Of a stretch of DNA of 64,000 nt, positions 1 to 10,410 are shown piece by piece. The notes beneath the pieces were generated by a model. It was not told where the DNA came from. It worked only from the letters and a program-made list of their open reading frames with translations, and did not search any database. The position numbers and the translations under genes were made by a program. The DNA comes from Curtobacterium sp. MCBA15_001 (GTDB lineage: Bacteria; Actinomycetota; Actinomycetes; Actinomycetales; Microbacteriaceae): positions 204,539-268,538 of the forward strand of contig NZ_MJGI01000023.1 of NCBI RefSeq assembly GCF_001864835.1, written 5' to 3'. Each line of letters opens with the position of its first letter. Position 1 is the stretch's first letter.

Positions 1-37
1 GGGATCTGTCGCTTTCGCGGCTGGGACGCGCTGACCG

Positions 38-1193
38 CTACTTGCGCGCGGACGCTGCCCGACGCTTGTTGAACACGTCGAACGCGACGGCGGCGAGCAG
101 CACCAGGCCCTTGATGAGCGACTGGAACTCGGTGCCGACACCGAGGATCGACATGCCGTTGTTCAGCAGACCGATGATGAGACCACCGATGATGGCGCCC
201 GGCACCGTGCCGATGCCACCCGTGACGGCCGCGCCACCGATGAACACCGCGGCGATGGCGTCGAGCTCGAAGCCGTTGCCCGCGCCCGGGGCCGCCAGGT
301 TGAGCTGACCGGTGAACACGACGCCGGCCAGGGCCGCGATGACGCCCATGTTGACGAACAGCAGGAAGGTGACCCGCTTCGTCTTCACGCCGGAGAGCTG
401 TGCTGCCAGGGCGTTGCCGCCGATGGCGTACACGTGGCGACCGAAGACCGCGCTGCGCATGACCACCGAGTAGACGACCACGAGCAGGCCGAGGATGACG
501 AGCACGATCGGCGTGCCGCTGTAGCTGGCGAGCAGCAGGGCGACGTAGATCACGAGCAGGGCACCGAAGGCCAGCTTGACGATGAACCAGACGAACGGCT
601 CGCTCTCGAGCTGGTACTTGCGACGCGTCGCACGACCCCGCAGCGAGACGACGACCATGACCGCTGCGGCGGCGAAGCCGAGGATCATCGTCAGCGGCTC
701 GTAGCCCGAGCTGCCGAAGGTCGGCAGGAAGCCGGAGCCGAGGGCACGGAAGCCCGTCGGGAACGGCGAGATCTGCTGGTTCTGCAGGACGATCTGCGCG
801 GCACCGCGGAAGGCGAGCATGCCCGCCAGGGTCACGATGAAGGCCGGGATCCCGAAGTAGGCGATCCAGAAGCCCTGCCACGCGCCGACCAGGCCGCCGA
901 GCACCAGGCACAGCACCACGGCGATCGGCCACGGGATGCCCCACTGGGTGATCATCACGCCGGCCATGGCACCGGTGAAGGCGACGATCGACCCGACGGA
1001 CAGGTCGATGTGCCCGGCGATGATGACCATCACCATGCCGATCGCCAGGATCAGGATGTAGCTGTTCTGGACGATCAGGTTCGAGACGTTGATCGGGGCC
1101 AGGGTGATGCCGTTCGTCGTCACCTGGAAGAAGACGACGATGACGATCAGTGCGATGAACAGCCCGATCTGGCGGAGCTGCCCGGTGAGGTAG

Positions 1194-1219
<26 letters not shown>
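38..1219 (-). CDS. mmsB: Multiple-monosaccharide ABC importer, membrane permease
   Basis: Inner-membrane channel of a CUT2-type (ribose/xylose class) sugar importer. The 393-residue protein is almost wholly hydrophobic, with about ten membrane segments, and carries the family signatures [10 protein letters not shown] near residue 70 and [15 protein letters not shown] near residue 330. The length of about 390-400 residues, with a charged cytoplasmic insert ([14 protein letters not shown]) in the middle, fits the GguB/MmsB branch better than the shorter RbsC (about 320). Its start overlaps the end of the ATPase gene by 26 bp, so the two are translationally coupled. It is the last gene of chvE-mmsA-mmsB. 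Likely substrates are L-arabinose, xylose or galactose; the shared operator with araBDA favours L-arabinose. The sugar is inferred, the transporter class is clear. Confidence 0.93.
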
Positions 1220-2756
<1,537 letters not shown>

Positions 2757-2800
2757 GTGGACGCCTTTCCGTCGTGCGCGCTGGGCGCGCTGGTGGAGAC

Positions 2801-2842
2801 GGACGGGAGGCGCGGTGCGGGCTGGCACCGCGCCTCCTGTCC
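2801..2842 (-). terminator. Strong hairpin between chvE and mmsA
   Basis: Arms at 2801-2818 and 2825-2842 pair over 18 bases with one mismatch around a 6-base loop (GGACGGGAGGCGCG begins the left arm). No T-tract follows. It lies in the 102-bp gap between the binding-protein gene and the ATPase gene, where such hairpins usually stabilise the upstream message or partly terminate, giving excess binding protein. Closely related hairpins occur at 33552 and 54421. Confidence 0.7.
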
Positions 2843-2858
2843 GACAGATGGCAAGGAC

Positions 2859-3989
2859 CTACTTGAGGTCGGCTTCCGTGTAGTAGCCGCTGTCGACGAG
2901 GACTTCCTTGTAGTTGTCCTTCGTGACGACGGTCGGCTGGAACAGGTAGGTCGGGACGACCTTGACCTTGTTGTCGTAGCTCTTCGTGTCGTTGACCTCG
3001 GGCTTCTTGCCGGTGAGCAGGTCCTCGGCCATGGTGACCGACTGCTTGGCGAGCTTGCGCGTGTCCTTGTAGATGGTCGAGTACTGCTGACCGGCGATGA
3101 TCGACTTCACCGAGGCGGCCTCGGCGTCCTGACCGGTGACGATCGGGAGCGGACGGTCACTCGAACCGTAGCCCGCGCCCTGCAGGGCCGAGATGATGCC
3201 GATCGACATGCCGTCGTACGGGGAGAGCACGCCGTTCAGCGTCTCGCCGCCCGAGTAGGACTTGGCGATGAGGTTCTGCATGCGGGCCTTGGCAGTCGCC
3301 GGGTCCCACTGCTGCGTCGCGGCCTGCGAGAGCTGGTCCTGGCCGGACTGGATCTTCAGCGTGCCGTCCTCGAGGTACGGCTTGAGGGTCTTCATCGCGC
3401 CGTTGAAGAAGAAGCTCGCGTTGTTGTCGTCGAGCGACCCGGCGAAGACCTCGATGTTGAAGGGGCCCTTCTTGCCGGTCGGCTTGCCGTCGGCGTCCAC
3501 GACGCCCAGGCCCGTGAGCAGGCTGGTCGCCTGGTCGACGCCGACCTTCTCGTTGTCGAACGACACGTAGTAGTCGACGTTCTTGTTGCCCGTGAGCAGG
3601 CGGTCGTAGGAGATCACCTTGATGCCGGCCTTGGCGGCGGCGTCGAGCTGGTCGGAGAGCGCGCCACCGTCGATCGACGCGATGATCAGGACCTTGGCGC
3701 CCTTGGTGATCATGTTGCTGACCTGCTGGGCCTGCTGCTGGACCTTGTTGTCGCCGTACTCGAGGTCGACCTTGTAGCCGGCCTTCTCGAGGTCGCTCTT
3801 GACGGCGTCGCCGTCCTTGATCCAGCGCTCGGAGACCTTGGTCGGCATGGCGACGCCCACCAGGGCGCCCTTGTTGTCGGTGGAGCTGCCGGCGCCGTCG
3901 GAGGACGCGCGGCCGCCGGCGGAGCAACCGGCGAGTGCGATGGCGATGCCGAGGGCTGCGACGCCCGCGACGATCCTGCGCTTCATCAT
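2859..3989 (-). CDS. chvE: ChvE-like sugar-binding lipoprotein of the ABC importer
   Basis: Extracellular solute-binding lipoprotein, 376 residues. The N-terminus MMKRRIVAG followed by a hydrophobic run and lipobox IALAGC (Cys about residue 21) marks a lipid-anchored Sec substrate. The mature part has a periplasmic-binding-protein type 1 fold: [18 protein letters not shown] at the start, [21 protein letters not shown] in the middle and a [12 protein letters not shown] motif near residue 270, characteristic of ChvE/MmsE proteins that bind arabinose, galactose and glucose. First gene of the chvE-mmsA-mmsB operon. AGAGGT sits just ahead of the ATG at 3989; a second ATG follows directly. Its leader holds a 20-bp palindrome and, further up, the GTGAGCGCTCAC operator shared with araB. 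Confidence 0.93.
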   Translation of the reverse strand: MMKRRIVAGVAALGIAIALAGCSAGGRASSDGAGSSTDNKGALVGVAMPTKVSERWIKDGDAVKSDLEKAGYKVDLEYGDNKVQQQAQQVSNMITKGAKVLIIASIDGGALSDQLDAAAKAGIKVISYDRLLTGNKNVDYYVSFDNEKVGVDQATSLLTGLGVVDADGKPTGKKGPFNIEVFAGSLDDNNASFFFNGAMKTLKPYLEDGTLKIQSGQDQLSQAATQQWDPATAKARMQNLIAKSYSGGETLNGVLSPYDGMSIGIISALQGAGYGSSDRPLPIVTGQDAEAASVKSIIAGQQYSTIYKDTRKLAKQSVTMAEDLLTGKKPEVNDTKSYDNKVKVVPTYLFQPTVVTKDNYKEVLVDSGYYTEADLK

Positions 3990-4008
3990 CGAAGTACCTC
4001 TGTTCCCC

Positions 4009-4028
4009 CCACGTCGACGTCGACGTGG
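4009..4028. promoter_or_regulatory. 20-bp perfect palindrome in the chvE leader
   Basis: Bases 4009-4028 read identically on both strands (CCACGTCGAC followed by its complement). It lies 20 bp upstream of the chvE start, between that start and the lac-like operator at 4081. It may be a second operator or a leader hairpin; no regulator can be assigned from sequence. Confidence 0.45.
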
Positions 4029-4080
4029 ATCGTGTGACCTCGGCTGCTGTGCCGTGAGTCGGAGATGTGATCGCTCGGAA

Positions 4081-4092
4081 GTGAGCGCTCAC
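4081..4092. promoter_or_regulatory. Lac-type operator GTGAGCGCTCAC between chvE and its LacI regulator
   Basis: Perfect 12-bp palindrome, identical to the core of the ideal symmetric lac operator. It is 92 bp upstream of chvE and 38 bp upstream of the chosen regulator start, so it can control both divergent units. The same 12-mer occurs at 8573-8584 and, with one change, at 8595-8606 ahead of araB. Repetition at functionally linked promoters makes it a credible operator. Confidence 0.8.
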
Positions 4093-4129
4093 ATCTTGTG
4101 GGTTGTGTGACGCCGTGTCAACTCAGGAC

Positions 4130-5221
4130 ATGAGCATCTTCTCGTCTGGCGCTTCGCGGACCGAGCGGTACGGTGTGCACGTGACCACCGCATCGACGAC
4201 GAACGGCAAGGGGCGCAAGGCCCCGACGATCTTCGACGTCGCCGAGCGTGCAGGGGTGTCGCACCAGACCGTCTCCCGCGTGATCAACGGGGACCCGACC
4301 GTCCGTGACCACTTCCGGGCCCGCGTCACGACGGCCGTGACCGAGCTCGGGTACCGTCCCCGGGCCGCGGCCCGGGCGCTCGCCGGCGGCCGGAGCAAGG
4401 CCCTCGGACTGGTGACAGCGGGGGACGCGCTCTACGGACCGTCCAGCACCGCGATCGGGTTCGAACGCGCCGCGCGGCACGCCGGCTACCACGTGCTGCT
4501 GTCGACCCTGCCCGACGACCCGCGCCCCGCCGACCTGTCGAGTGCGCTCACCACCCTGCTGGCCCAGGACGTCGCCGCCGTGGTGCTCGTCGCCGCCGAC
4601 AACCGCGTGCTCGACTCGCTCGCATCGCTCACCGTGCCGGTCGCCGTGCCTGTGGTCGTGTCGAACGCGGTGCAGCGGGACGCCCGACGGGCCGAGCGGC
4701 TCCCCACCGTGGCCGCGGTCGCGATCGACCAGGCCGCCGGTACCCGGATGGCGATGCAGCACCTGTTCGACCGAGGGCACCGGCGCGTCGTGCACATCGC
4801 GGGGCCGACCGTCTCGCAAGAGGCCGAGGTCCGCCGTGCGACCTACCGCTCGACGATGGAGTCAGCGGGACTCGAACCCGTCGTGCTCGACGGGGACTGG
4901 ACGCCGGCGAGCGGGTTCGCCGCCGCCCGGACGCTCGACACCACCGCGGTCGACGCCGTGTTCTGCGGGAACGACCAGATGGCGCTGGGGGTCCTGCACG
5001 CCTTCGCCGACGACGGACTGCGGGTGCCGGACGACATCGCGGTGCTCGGCTTCGACGACATCCCCGAGGCGGCGCACTTCACGCCGCCGCTGACCACCGT
5101 GCGGCAGGACTTCCAGGCGATGGGGGAGCGGGTGTTGGCGACGGCGCGGTCCCTGGTCGAGGGGGAGCCCCTCGACGAGATCCTGTTGCAGCCCGAGCTC
5201 GTGGTGCGCCGGAGCGCGTAG
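4130..5221 (+). CDS. LacI-family repressor, probable L-arabinose regulon regulator
   Basis: DNA-binding sugar-responsive repressor. After a Lys/Arg-rich start, the helix-turn-helix reads TIFDVAERAGVSHQTVSRVIN, followed by the hinge-helix region (AARALAGGRSKALGLV) and a PBP1-type effector domain to the C-terminus (VLGFDDIPEA, TTVRQDFQAMG). The recognition helix S-H-Q-T-V-S-R keeps the Gln and Arg that E. coli LacI uses to read its operator (S-Y-Q-T-V-S-R), and the neighbouring palindrome is the ideal lac operator core. It is divergent from chvE. The start is uncertain: ATG 4130 gives 363 residues, GTG 4181 gives 346 and places the HTH at the usual distance; neither has a strong ribosome site. 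The regulon assignment is inference from operator sharing. Confidence 0.88.
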   Translation: MSIFSSGASRTERYGVHVTTASTTNGKGRKAPTIFDVAERAGVSHQTVSRVINGDPTVRDHFRARVTTAVTELGYRPRAAARALAGGRSKALGLVTAGDALYGPSSTAIGFERAARHAGYHVLLSTLPDDPRPADLSSALTTLLAQDVAAVVLVAADNRVLDSLASLTVPVAVPVVVSNAVQRDARRAERLPTVAAVAIDQAAGTRMAMQHLFDRGHRRVVHIAGPTVSQEAEVRRATYRSTMESAGLEPVVLDGDWTPASGFAAARTLDTTAVDAVFCGNDQMALGVLHAFADDGLRVPDDIAVLGFDDIPEAAHFTPPLTTVRQDFQAMGERVLATARSLVEGEPLDEILLQPELVVRRSA

Positions 5222-5241
5222 GGCGCGGGGTGGCCCCGGGG

Positions 5242-7167
5242 TCAGGCGAGCGGTAGCCAGACGCGCATCGGCGTCGCGCCGCGGTTCGCCCAGGCGTAGT
5301 ACGGGATCGCGACCGCCGACACGGGCTGGAGGAGCGGCTCGGCTCCGCCATCGACCGTCACGTCGAGGCGCCGGTACGGCCAGGCCGGCTGCGCGTGCGT
5401 CGCGGGGGCGTGCGCCGGGATCCGCAGGGTGACGACGCCGTCGAGCAGCCCGTCCTGCGGCTCCTCGGTGATCGGTGCGGTCGCGTCCACGGTCAGGTCG
5501 TCGACCGTGAAGCCGTCCTGGTCGGGCTGCTCGACCGCGTAGACGAGCGGCCCGCGCTCGATCGCGACCTGACCCCGCGCAGCGTCGATCCGGGCGTCGG
5601 CCACGAAGCGGTGCGGGGTGGTGTCGAACACGACCTCGACCGTGTCACCGGCGTGCCAGTCGCGCTCGATGGTGTGCACGGTGCCGGCGGCGGGGTGCTC
5701 GGAGCTGCCGTCGACGGTCACGGTCGTGGTGTCCGACCACGCGGGGACCCGGAGGCCGAGCGCGAGGGGGCCGTCCTGCGTCACCGTGACCCGCACCGCG
5801 CCGTCGTGCGGGTACCCGGTCTCGACGCGCACCGGGCCGAGGTCAGCCGTCGCGTACTGGTGCACCTGCAGGCCGCCGTCGGTGGCGGTGGCCAGGTAGC
5901 CGTCCAGGCTGGCGAAGGTCCGCATGATGTTCGGCGGGCAGCACGCGCAGTCGAACCAGCCGCGGCGTCCGTGCGCGGGGGAGCGGTTCTCGTCGGCGTG
6001 GGCGTGGTCGCGCTGCTGCAGCGGGTTGACGTAGAAGTACTCGGTGCCCGCCAGGCTGACACCGGGCAGGAACGCGTTGTACAGCAGGCGCTCGATCGCG
6101 TCGGCGTACTCGGGCCCGCCGGTCGCCAGCAGCAGGCGCCACGCCCACTGCACGCCGCCGATCGCGGCGCAGGTCTCGGCGTAGCCGCGGTCCGTCGGCA
6201 GCTCGTACGGATCGCCGAAGGCCTCGAAGTCCCAGCGCGCACCGAGGCCGCCCGTGATGAAGGCCTTCGTCGCCATCATGTCCGCGAACTGCCGCTCGCT
6301 CGCGGCCAGCAGTTCGCCGTCGCCCGTCTCGATCGCGACGTCGACTGCGCCGGCGGCCAGGTAGACGGCCCGGACGGCGTGGCCCTCGACGGTGGTCGCC
6401 GTGCGCGCGGGCACCCGGTCCGAGAAGTACGTCGGTTCGCCGCCGGCGCGCTCGATGATCCCGTCTCCCCGGGCGTCGACGAACCAGTGGGCGAGGTCGA
6501 GGTAGGCGCGGGTACCGGTCTCGCGGTAGAGCTCGACCAGGCCCATCTCGACGACGGGGTGGCCGTCGACGTCGCGGACCTGGTCGGGGCCGTCGCCGAA
6601 CGTCCGGACCAGGTGGTCGGCGTTCCGGACGGCCACGTCGAGCAGCGCGGAGTCGCCCGTCGCGCGGGACTGGGCCACGGCCGCCTGCATCAGGTGCCCT
6701 GCGCAGTACATCTCGTGGCTCCACTTGAGGTCCGTGTAGCGCGCTCCGTCGAACCGGACCTGCTGGACGGAGTCGACGTAGCCGTCCTCCGCCTGGGCCG
6801 ACGCGACGAGGGCCGTCACCTCGCGCTGGAGGTCGCGCAGGTCGTCGGCGGGCTCGCGGCCGAGCTCCCACGCGACGGCCTCGAGCCACTTGTACACGTC
6901 GGAGTCCATGAAGATCGGGCCGACCGCCTCACCCTGCTCGACACCCGCCGCGATCCGCAGGTTCCGGAAGTTGCCGGCGGCGTCGAGCTGCCGGTAGCCG
7001 TCACGGATCGCGTCGCGACCGTTGCGTTCCTGCCGCAGGTGCCAGAACCCGCCGGTGATGCGCGCGACGCCGGTCGGGAGCGGCCGCACCGTCAGGTGCG
7101 CACCAGCGGTCGGCAGGACCGGGGTCGCGGTGCATGCACGGCTGTCGGTCGCGAGCGTGGTCGTCAT
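5242..7167 (-). CDS. GH127-family beta-L-arabinofuranosidase, intracellular
   Basis: Predicted to release L-arabinose from beta-L-arabinofuranosides such as arabino-oligosaccharides of plant hydroxyproline-rich glycoproteins. The 641-residue protein has the (alpha/alpha)6-barrel pattern of GH127: ITGGFWHLRQERN near the N-terminus, DSDVYKWLEA, DLKWSHEMYCAGH, YAETCAAIGG and the diagnostic CACCPPNIMRTFASL. In characterised GH127 enzymes a Cys of the CCPPN-type motif and nearby Cys and Glu residues bind zinc and supply the nucleophile. There is no signal peptide, so it acts in the cytoplasm on imported substrate. ATG 7167 was chosen over the longer reading because CCTGGAG precedes it. It is divergent from a LacI gene across 206 bp holding a cre-like box. 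Confidence 0.87.
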   Translation of the reverse strand: MTTTLATDSRACTATPVLPTAGAHLTVRPLPTGVARITGGFWHLRQERNGRDAIRDGYRQLDAAGNFRNLRIAAGVEQGEAVGPIFMDSDVYKWLEAVAWELGREPADDLRDLQREVTALVASAQAEDGYVDSVQQVRFDGARYTDLKWSHEMYCAGHLMQAAVAQSRATGDSALLDVAVRNADHLVRTFGDGPDQVRDVDGHPVVEMGLVELYRETGTRAYLDLAHWFVDARGDGIIERAGGEPTYFSDRVPARTATTVEGHAVRAVYLAAGAVDVAIETGDGELLAASERQFADMMATKAFITGGLGARWDFEAFGDPYELPTDRGYAETCAAIGGVQWAWRLLLATGGPEYADAIERLLYNAFLPGVSLAGTEYFYVNPLQQRDHAHADENRSPAHGRRGWFDCACCPPNIMRTFASLDGYLATATDGGLQVHQYATADLGPVRVETGYPHDGAVRVTVTQDGPLALGLRVPAWSDTTTVTVDGSSEHPAAGTVHTIERDWHAGDTVEVVFDTTPHRFVADARIDAARGQVAIERGPLVYAVEQPDQDGFTVDDLTVDATAPITEEPQDGLLDGVVTLRIPAHAPATHAQPAWPYRRLDVTVDGGAEPLLQPVSAVAIPYYAWANRGATPMRVWLPLA

Positions 7168-7245
7168 GTCGTCTCCAGGTGACGGGCGGCACGGCCACGA
7201 GCGGGCCGCGGTGCCCTCGGTCCGCAGCCATCGGTCGACGGGTAC

Positions 7246-7260
7246 GGAAAACGCTTTCTG
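7246..7260. promoter_or_regulatory. Cre-like LacI-family operator between GH127 and its regulator
   Basis: GGAAAACGCTTTCTG has a near-perfect dyad about a central CG (AAANCGNTTT), the usual layout of LacI/CcpA-type operators. It is 79 bp upstream of the GH127 start and 114 bp upstream of the regulator start. It differs from the lac-like operators of the chvE and araB units, suggesting that the regulator at 7374 has a separate target set. Confidence 0.6.
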
Positions 7261-7373
7261 ATCCGGGACGCTACGACACCTGGAGTCCGCGCACAAGAGT
7301 CCCGAAGTCGATCGCGCCGTATGCTCGGGAACGTCCCCCGCGCCCGTCCCCGACCCGGAAAGGAGTTGCCGCG

Positions 7374-8381
7374 ATGCTCGAACGTCCCGGCAGGCTGAGC
7401 GGCGCCCCCGTGCGCATCACGGACGTGGCAGCGCTCGCCGGGGTCTCGATCGGCACCGCGTCGAAGGCCCTCAACGACACCGGACAGCTGCGCGAGGAGA
7501 CGCGGGCCCGGGTGCGCGCCGCTGCGGCGAAGCTCGGTTTCGTCGGGGATGCACGAGCACGGGCCCTGTCGTCCGGCCGGACGTACACCGTCGGCATGGT
7601 CACCACGGACTCGTTCGGTCGCTTCTCACTGCCGGTGCTGCTCGGCGCCGAGGACGTCCTCTCTGCGGGACAGATGGCCGTGCTGCTGTGCGACACCCGC
7701 GACGACCACGTCCGCGAGGCGCACTACCTCCGCTCGCTGGTGGCCCGCGGCGTCGACGGGGTCATCGTGACCGGACGATCCGCGGACGCACGGCCGCCCA
7801 TCGACGTCGACATCCCCGTGGTCTACGCATTCACCCCCTCGACCGACGACGCCGACGTGTCGATCACGCTCGACGACGCGCTCGGGGCGCAGCTCGTGGC
7901 AGCGCACCTGCGCACCATCGGTCGGCGCCGGGTCGCGGTCGTGACGGGGCCCGCGCGGCACCGGTCGGCGACGTCACGCGCGGCTGGGGCGTCCGAGGTG
8001 CTCGGGTCGGCGCTCGTGGGTCCGGCGCTCTTCGGGGAGTGGTCGGAGCGCTGGGGCCGGCAGGCGGTCGACGTCCTGGTCCGCGGCGACGACACGATCG
8101 ACGCCGTGGTGTGCGGCTCGGACCAGATCGCGCGCGGCGTGTGCGACCGGCTGCGGGAGCTCGGCCGGTCGGTGCCGGACGACGTCGCGGTGACGGGGTT
8201 CGACGACTGGGACGTGATGGCGCTGGCGAGCCGGCCGCCGCTGACGACCGTCGACCTGCGTCTCGAGGAGCTCGGTCGGGTCGCGGGGCGGGCGCTGCTC
8301 GACCTGATCGAGGGCTCCGCTGCCCAGTCCGCCGTCGTCGCCCCGTCCCTCGTGCTGCGCGAGAGCACCCTCGGCGCCTGA
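7374..8381 (+). CDS. LacI-family repressor, divergent from GH127
   Basis: Transcriptional repressor of 335 residues. HTH at residues about 15-40 (RITDVAALAGVSIGTASKALN), then a hinge (RARALSSGRTYTVGMV) and a periplasmic-binding-like sensor domain ending in VTGFDDWDVMALASRPPLTTVD and the typical LVLRESTLG tail. The start at ATG 7374 follows an excellent ribosome site (AAAGGAG, 7 bases away); the upstream open frame is not needed. Its recognition helix (SIGTASKALN) differs from the other three LacI proteins of this window. Divergence from the GH127 gene and the cre-like box at 7246 suggest local control of arabinofuranoside use. The effector is unknown. Confidence 0.88.
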   Translation: MLERPGRLSGAPVRITDVAALAGVSIGTASKALNDTGQLREETRARVRAAAAKLGFVGDARARALSSGRTYTVGMVTTDSFGRFSLPVLLGAEDVLSAGQMAVLLCDTRDDHVREAHYLRSLVARGVDGVIVTGRSADARPPIDVDIPVVYAFTPSTDDADVSITLDDALGAQLVAAHLRTIGRRRVAVVTGPARHRSATSRAAGASEVLGSALVGPALFGEWSERWGRQAVDVLVRGDDTIDAVVCGSDQIARGVCDRLRELGRSVPDDVAVTGFDDWDVMALASRPPLTTVDLRLEELGRVAGRALLDLIEGSAAQSAVVAPSLVLRESTLGA

Positions 8382-8420
8382 CCCGCGGCGGGACAGCACT
8401 GCTCCGAGCCCCTCGAGGTT

Positions 8421-8432
8421 CCAGAATTCTGG
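8421..8432. promoter_or_regulatory. 12-bp palindrome CCAGAATTCTGG in the gap before araB
   Basis: Perfect inverted repeat 40 bp after the LacI stop and 214 bp before the araB start. The same 265-bp gap also holds GCGGGACAGCAC twice (about 8388 and 8513). Possible operator for a further regulator, or a weak terminator; neither can be decided from sequence. Confidence 0.3.
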
Positions 8433-8572
8433 CACCGCAAGCGTGCGCACCGACCGTTCGTGGAACCGGGGCGGACGTGATCGGCGAGTTGCGTCACCTC
8501 GGCGTCCGAGAGCGGGACAGCACCCCGATCGACGTGGTGGCAACCGGACGAGAGGCGCGCCGCGTTGCGAGA

Positions 8573-8606
8573 GTGAGCGCTCACGTGCCAGGATGTGAGC
8601 GCTCAT
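8573..8606. promoter_or_regulatory. Tandem lac-type operators upstream of araB
   Basis: Two palindromes, GTGAGCGCTCAC at 8573-8584 and GTGAGCGCTCAT at 8595-8606, with centres 22 bp apart (about two helical turns), so two repressor dimers could bind on one face. The nearer is 40 bp upstream of the araB start. The first is identical to the site at 4081 in front of chvE. Confidence 0.82.
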
Positions 8607-8646
8607 CCGACGGGTGGCGCAGACGACGGAGTCTCGGGAGGACACC

Positions 8647-10410
8647 ATGGGCGAGGACCGCCGACAGCAGGTCGCGGACGGCCGGACGACCCTCGGGATC
8701 GAACTCGGATCGACGCGCATCAAGGCCGTCCTGATCGACGAGCAGCACCGCCCGATCGCCAGCGGCGACCACGAGTGGGAGAACGCCTTCGTCGACGGCC
8801 GGTGGACCTACTCGCTCGAGGCCGTCGAGACCGGGCTGCAGGCTGCGTACGCCGCCCTGGTCGCCGACGTCGAGGCGCAGTACGGCGTCCGCCCCACCAC
8901 GTTCCGCGCCGCCGGTGTGTCCGCGATGATGCACGGCTACCTGGCGTTCGACGCCGACGACGCACTGCTCGTGCCCTTCCGCACGTGGCGGAACACCTCG
9001 ACCGGTCCCGCGGCGGCCGCCCTGAGCGAGGCGCTCGGCTTCAACGTGCCGCTCCGCTGGTCGGTCGCGCACCTGTACCAGGCCGTCCTCGACGAGGAGC
9101 CCCACGTCGCCGAGGTCGCCCGGGTCACCACACTGGCCGGGTACGTGCACCACCGCCTGACCGGCCGCGACGTCCTCGGGGTCGGCGACGCGAGCGGGAT
9201 GTTCCCCATCAGCACAGACCCCATCAGCACCGACCCCATCGGCACCGACCCGATCGACGCAGCCACCCGCGACTACGACGCCGCGATGCTCACGACGGCT
9301 GACGAGCTCATCGGCACGGCACGACTCGGCACGGACCTCCGCGCCCTGTTCCCCGAGGTCCTGGTCGCCGGGCAGGACGCCGGCGCGCTCACCCCGGAGG
9401 GCGCCGCGTGGCTCGACCCGACCGGCACGCTCGAGCCCGGCCTGCCGCTCTGCCCGCCGGAGGGTGACGCGGGCACGGGCATGGTCGCCACGAACGCCGT
9501 CGCGCCCCGGACCGGCAACGTCAGCGTCGGCACGAGCATCTTCGCGATGGTCGTCCTCGAACGCCCGCTGGCCCAGGCGCACGAGGAGCTCGACGTCGTC
9601 ACCACCCCCGCCGGCGACGCCGTGGCGATGGTGCACTGCAACAACGGCGCGAGCGAGATCGCCGCCTGGGCGCGGGTGTTCGGACGCTTCTCCGACGCCG
9701 CGGCCGAGCGGACCGGTGGCACGCGCATCGACATCGACGACGTCTACGCGACGCTGCTCGCCGAGGCCGCCGACGCCGACCCCGACGCGGGTGGCCTGCT
9801 GTCCTACAACTACCTGGCCGGCGAGCCGGTCACCGGCGTCGCCGACGGCCGCCCGGTGCTCGTGCGCAGCCCCGACGGCCGCTTCACGCTCGGCAACCTG
9901 GTCCGGGCCGAGGTGCAGGGGGCGTTCGCGACCCTGGCGATCGGCATGGACGTGCTGCACGACGAGGACGTGGCCGTCGACCGGATGACCGCGCACGGTG
10001 GCCTCTTCCGGACGCCCGGCGCTCCGCAGCAGCTGCTGGCGGCGGCGCTCGACGTGCCCGTCGCCCTCGAGGAGACCGCGGGTGAGGGCGGCGCGTGGGG
10101 CATCGCGGTCCTCGCGGCGTACCTGGCCCACGCCGACACCACCGACCTGGCGACGTTCCTCGGCGAGCAGGTCTTCGACGGTGACGGCGTGCACGTGGCC
10201 GAGCCGGCCGAGCGCGACGTGGCCGGCTTCCGCGCGTACCTCGAGCGCTTCCGCGCCGGCCTGCCGCTGCAGGCCGCGGCAGTGGCAGCAACGACCACAC
10301 GACCAACCGAGACGACGGCCGGAGCCGAGCCGAGCCTCCAGACCGACACGGCCGGAACGGCCGACACGGCCCAGACGGCCGACACCACCGAGAAGGAGCC
10401 GACCCGATGA
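8647..10410 (+). CDS. araB: FGGY-family kinase, probable L-ribulokinase
   Basis: Phosphorylates L-ribulose to L-ribulose 5-phosphate in arabinose catabolism. The 587-residue protein opens with the FGGY/actin-fold phosphate loop [15 protein letters not shown], has [10 protein letters not shown] and the [15 protein letters not shown] region of the second domain, and the [19 protein letters not shown] signature near residue 450. Position ahead of araD and araA supports ribulokinase over xylulokinase. ATG 8647 follows GGGAGG. Two oddities: residues 187-201 are three tandem copies of a five-residue unit ([15 protein letters not shown]) inserted just before a conserved-looking DAATRDYD, and the last 40 or so residues form a Thr/Asp/Ala-rich tail. 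Overlaps araD by 4 bp. Confidence 0.88.
   Translation: MGEDRRQQVADGRTTLGIELGSTRIKAVLIDEQHRPIASGDHEWENAFVDGRWTYSLEAVETGLQAAYAALVADVEAQYGVRPTTFRAAGVSAMMHGYLAFDADDALLVPFRTWRNTSTGPAAAALSEALGFNVPLRWSVAHLYQAVLDEEPHVAEVARVTTLAGYVHHRLTGRDVLGVGDASGMFPISTDPISTDPIGTDPIDAATRDYDAAMLTTADELIGTARLGTDLRALFPEVLVAGQDAGALTPEGAAWLDPTGTLEPGLPLCPPEGDAGTGMVATNAVAPRTGNVSVGTSIFAMVVLERPLAQAHEELDVVTTPAGDAVAMVHCNNGASEIAAWARVFGRFSDAAAERTGGTRIDIDDVYATLLAEAADADPDAGGLLSYNYLAGEPVTGVADGRPVLVRSPDGRFTLGNLVRAEVQGAFATLAIGMDVLHDEDVAVDRMTAHGGLFRTPGAPQQLLAAALDVPVALEETAGEGGAWGIAVLAAYLAHADTTDLATFLGEQVFDGDGVHVAEPAERDVAGFRAYLERFRAGLPLQAAAVAATTTRPTETTAGAEPSLQTDTAGTADTAQTADTTEKEPTR
9205..9249 (+). repeat. In-frame 15-bp tandem repeat within araB
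   Basis: Three consecutive 15-bp units (CCCATCAGCACAGAC and two variants) at 9205, 9220 and 9235, followed by a partial fourth (CCGATCGAC). They encode the pentapeptide repeat [15 protein letters not shown]. Being a multiple of three, a change in copy number alters length but not frame. Confidence 0.85.

Noticed and set aside
4858-4882. T-arm-like string GGGACTCGAACCCG on one strand, as in a tRNA 3' half
   Set aside because: It lies inside a well-supported LacI coding frame, and no matching acceptor, D-arm or anticodon stem is found around it.
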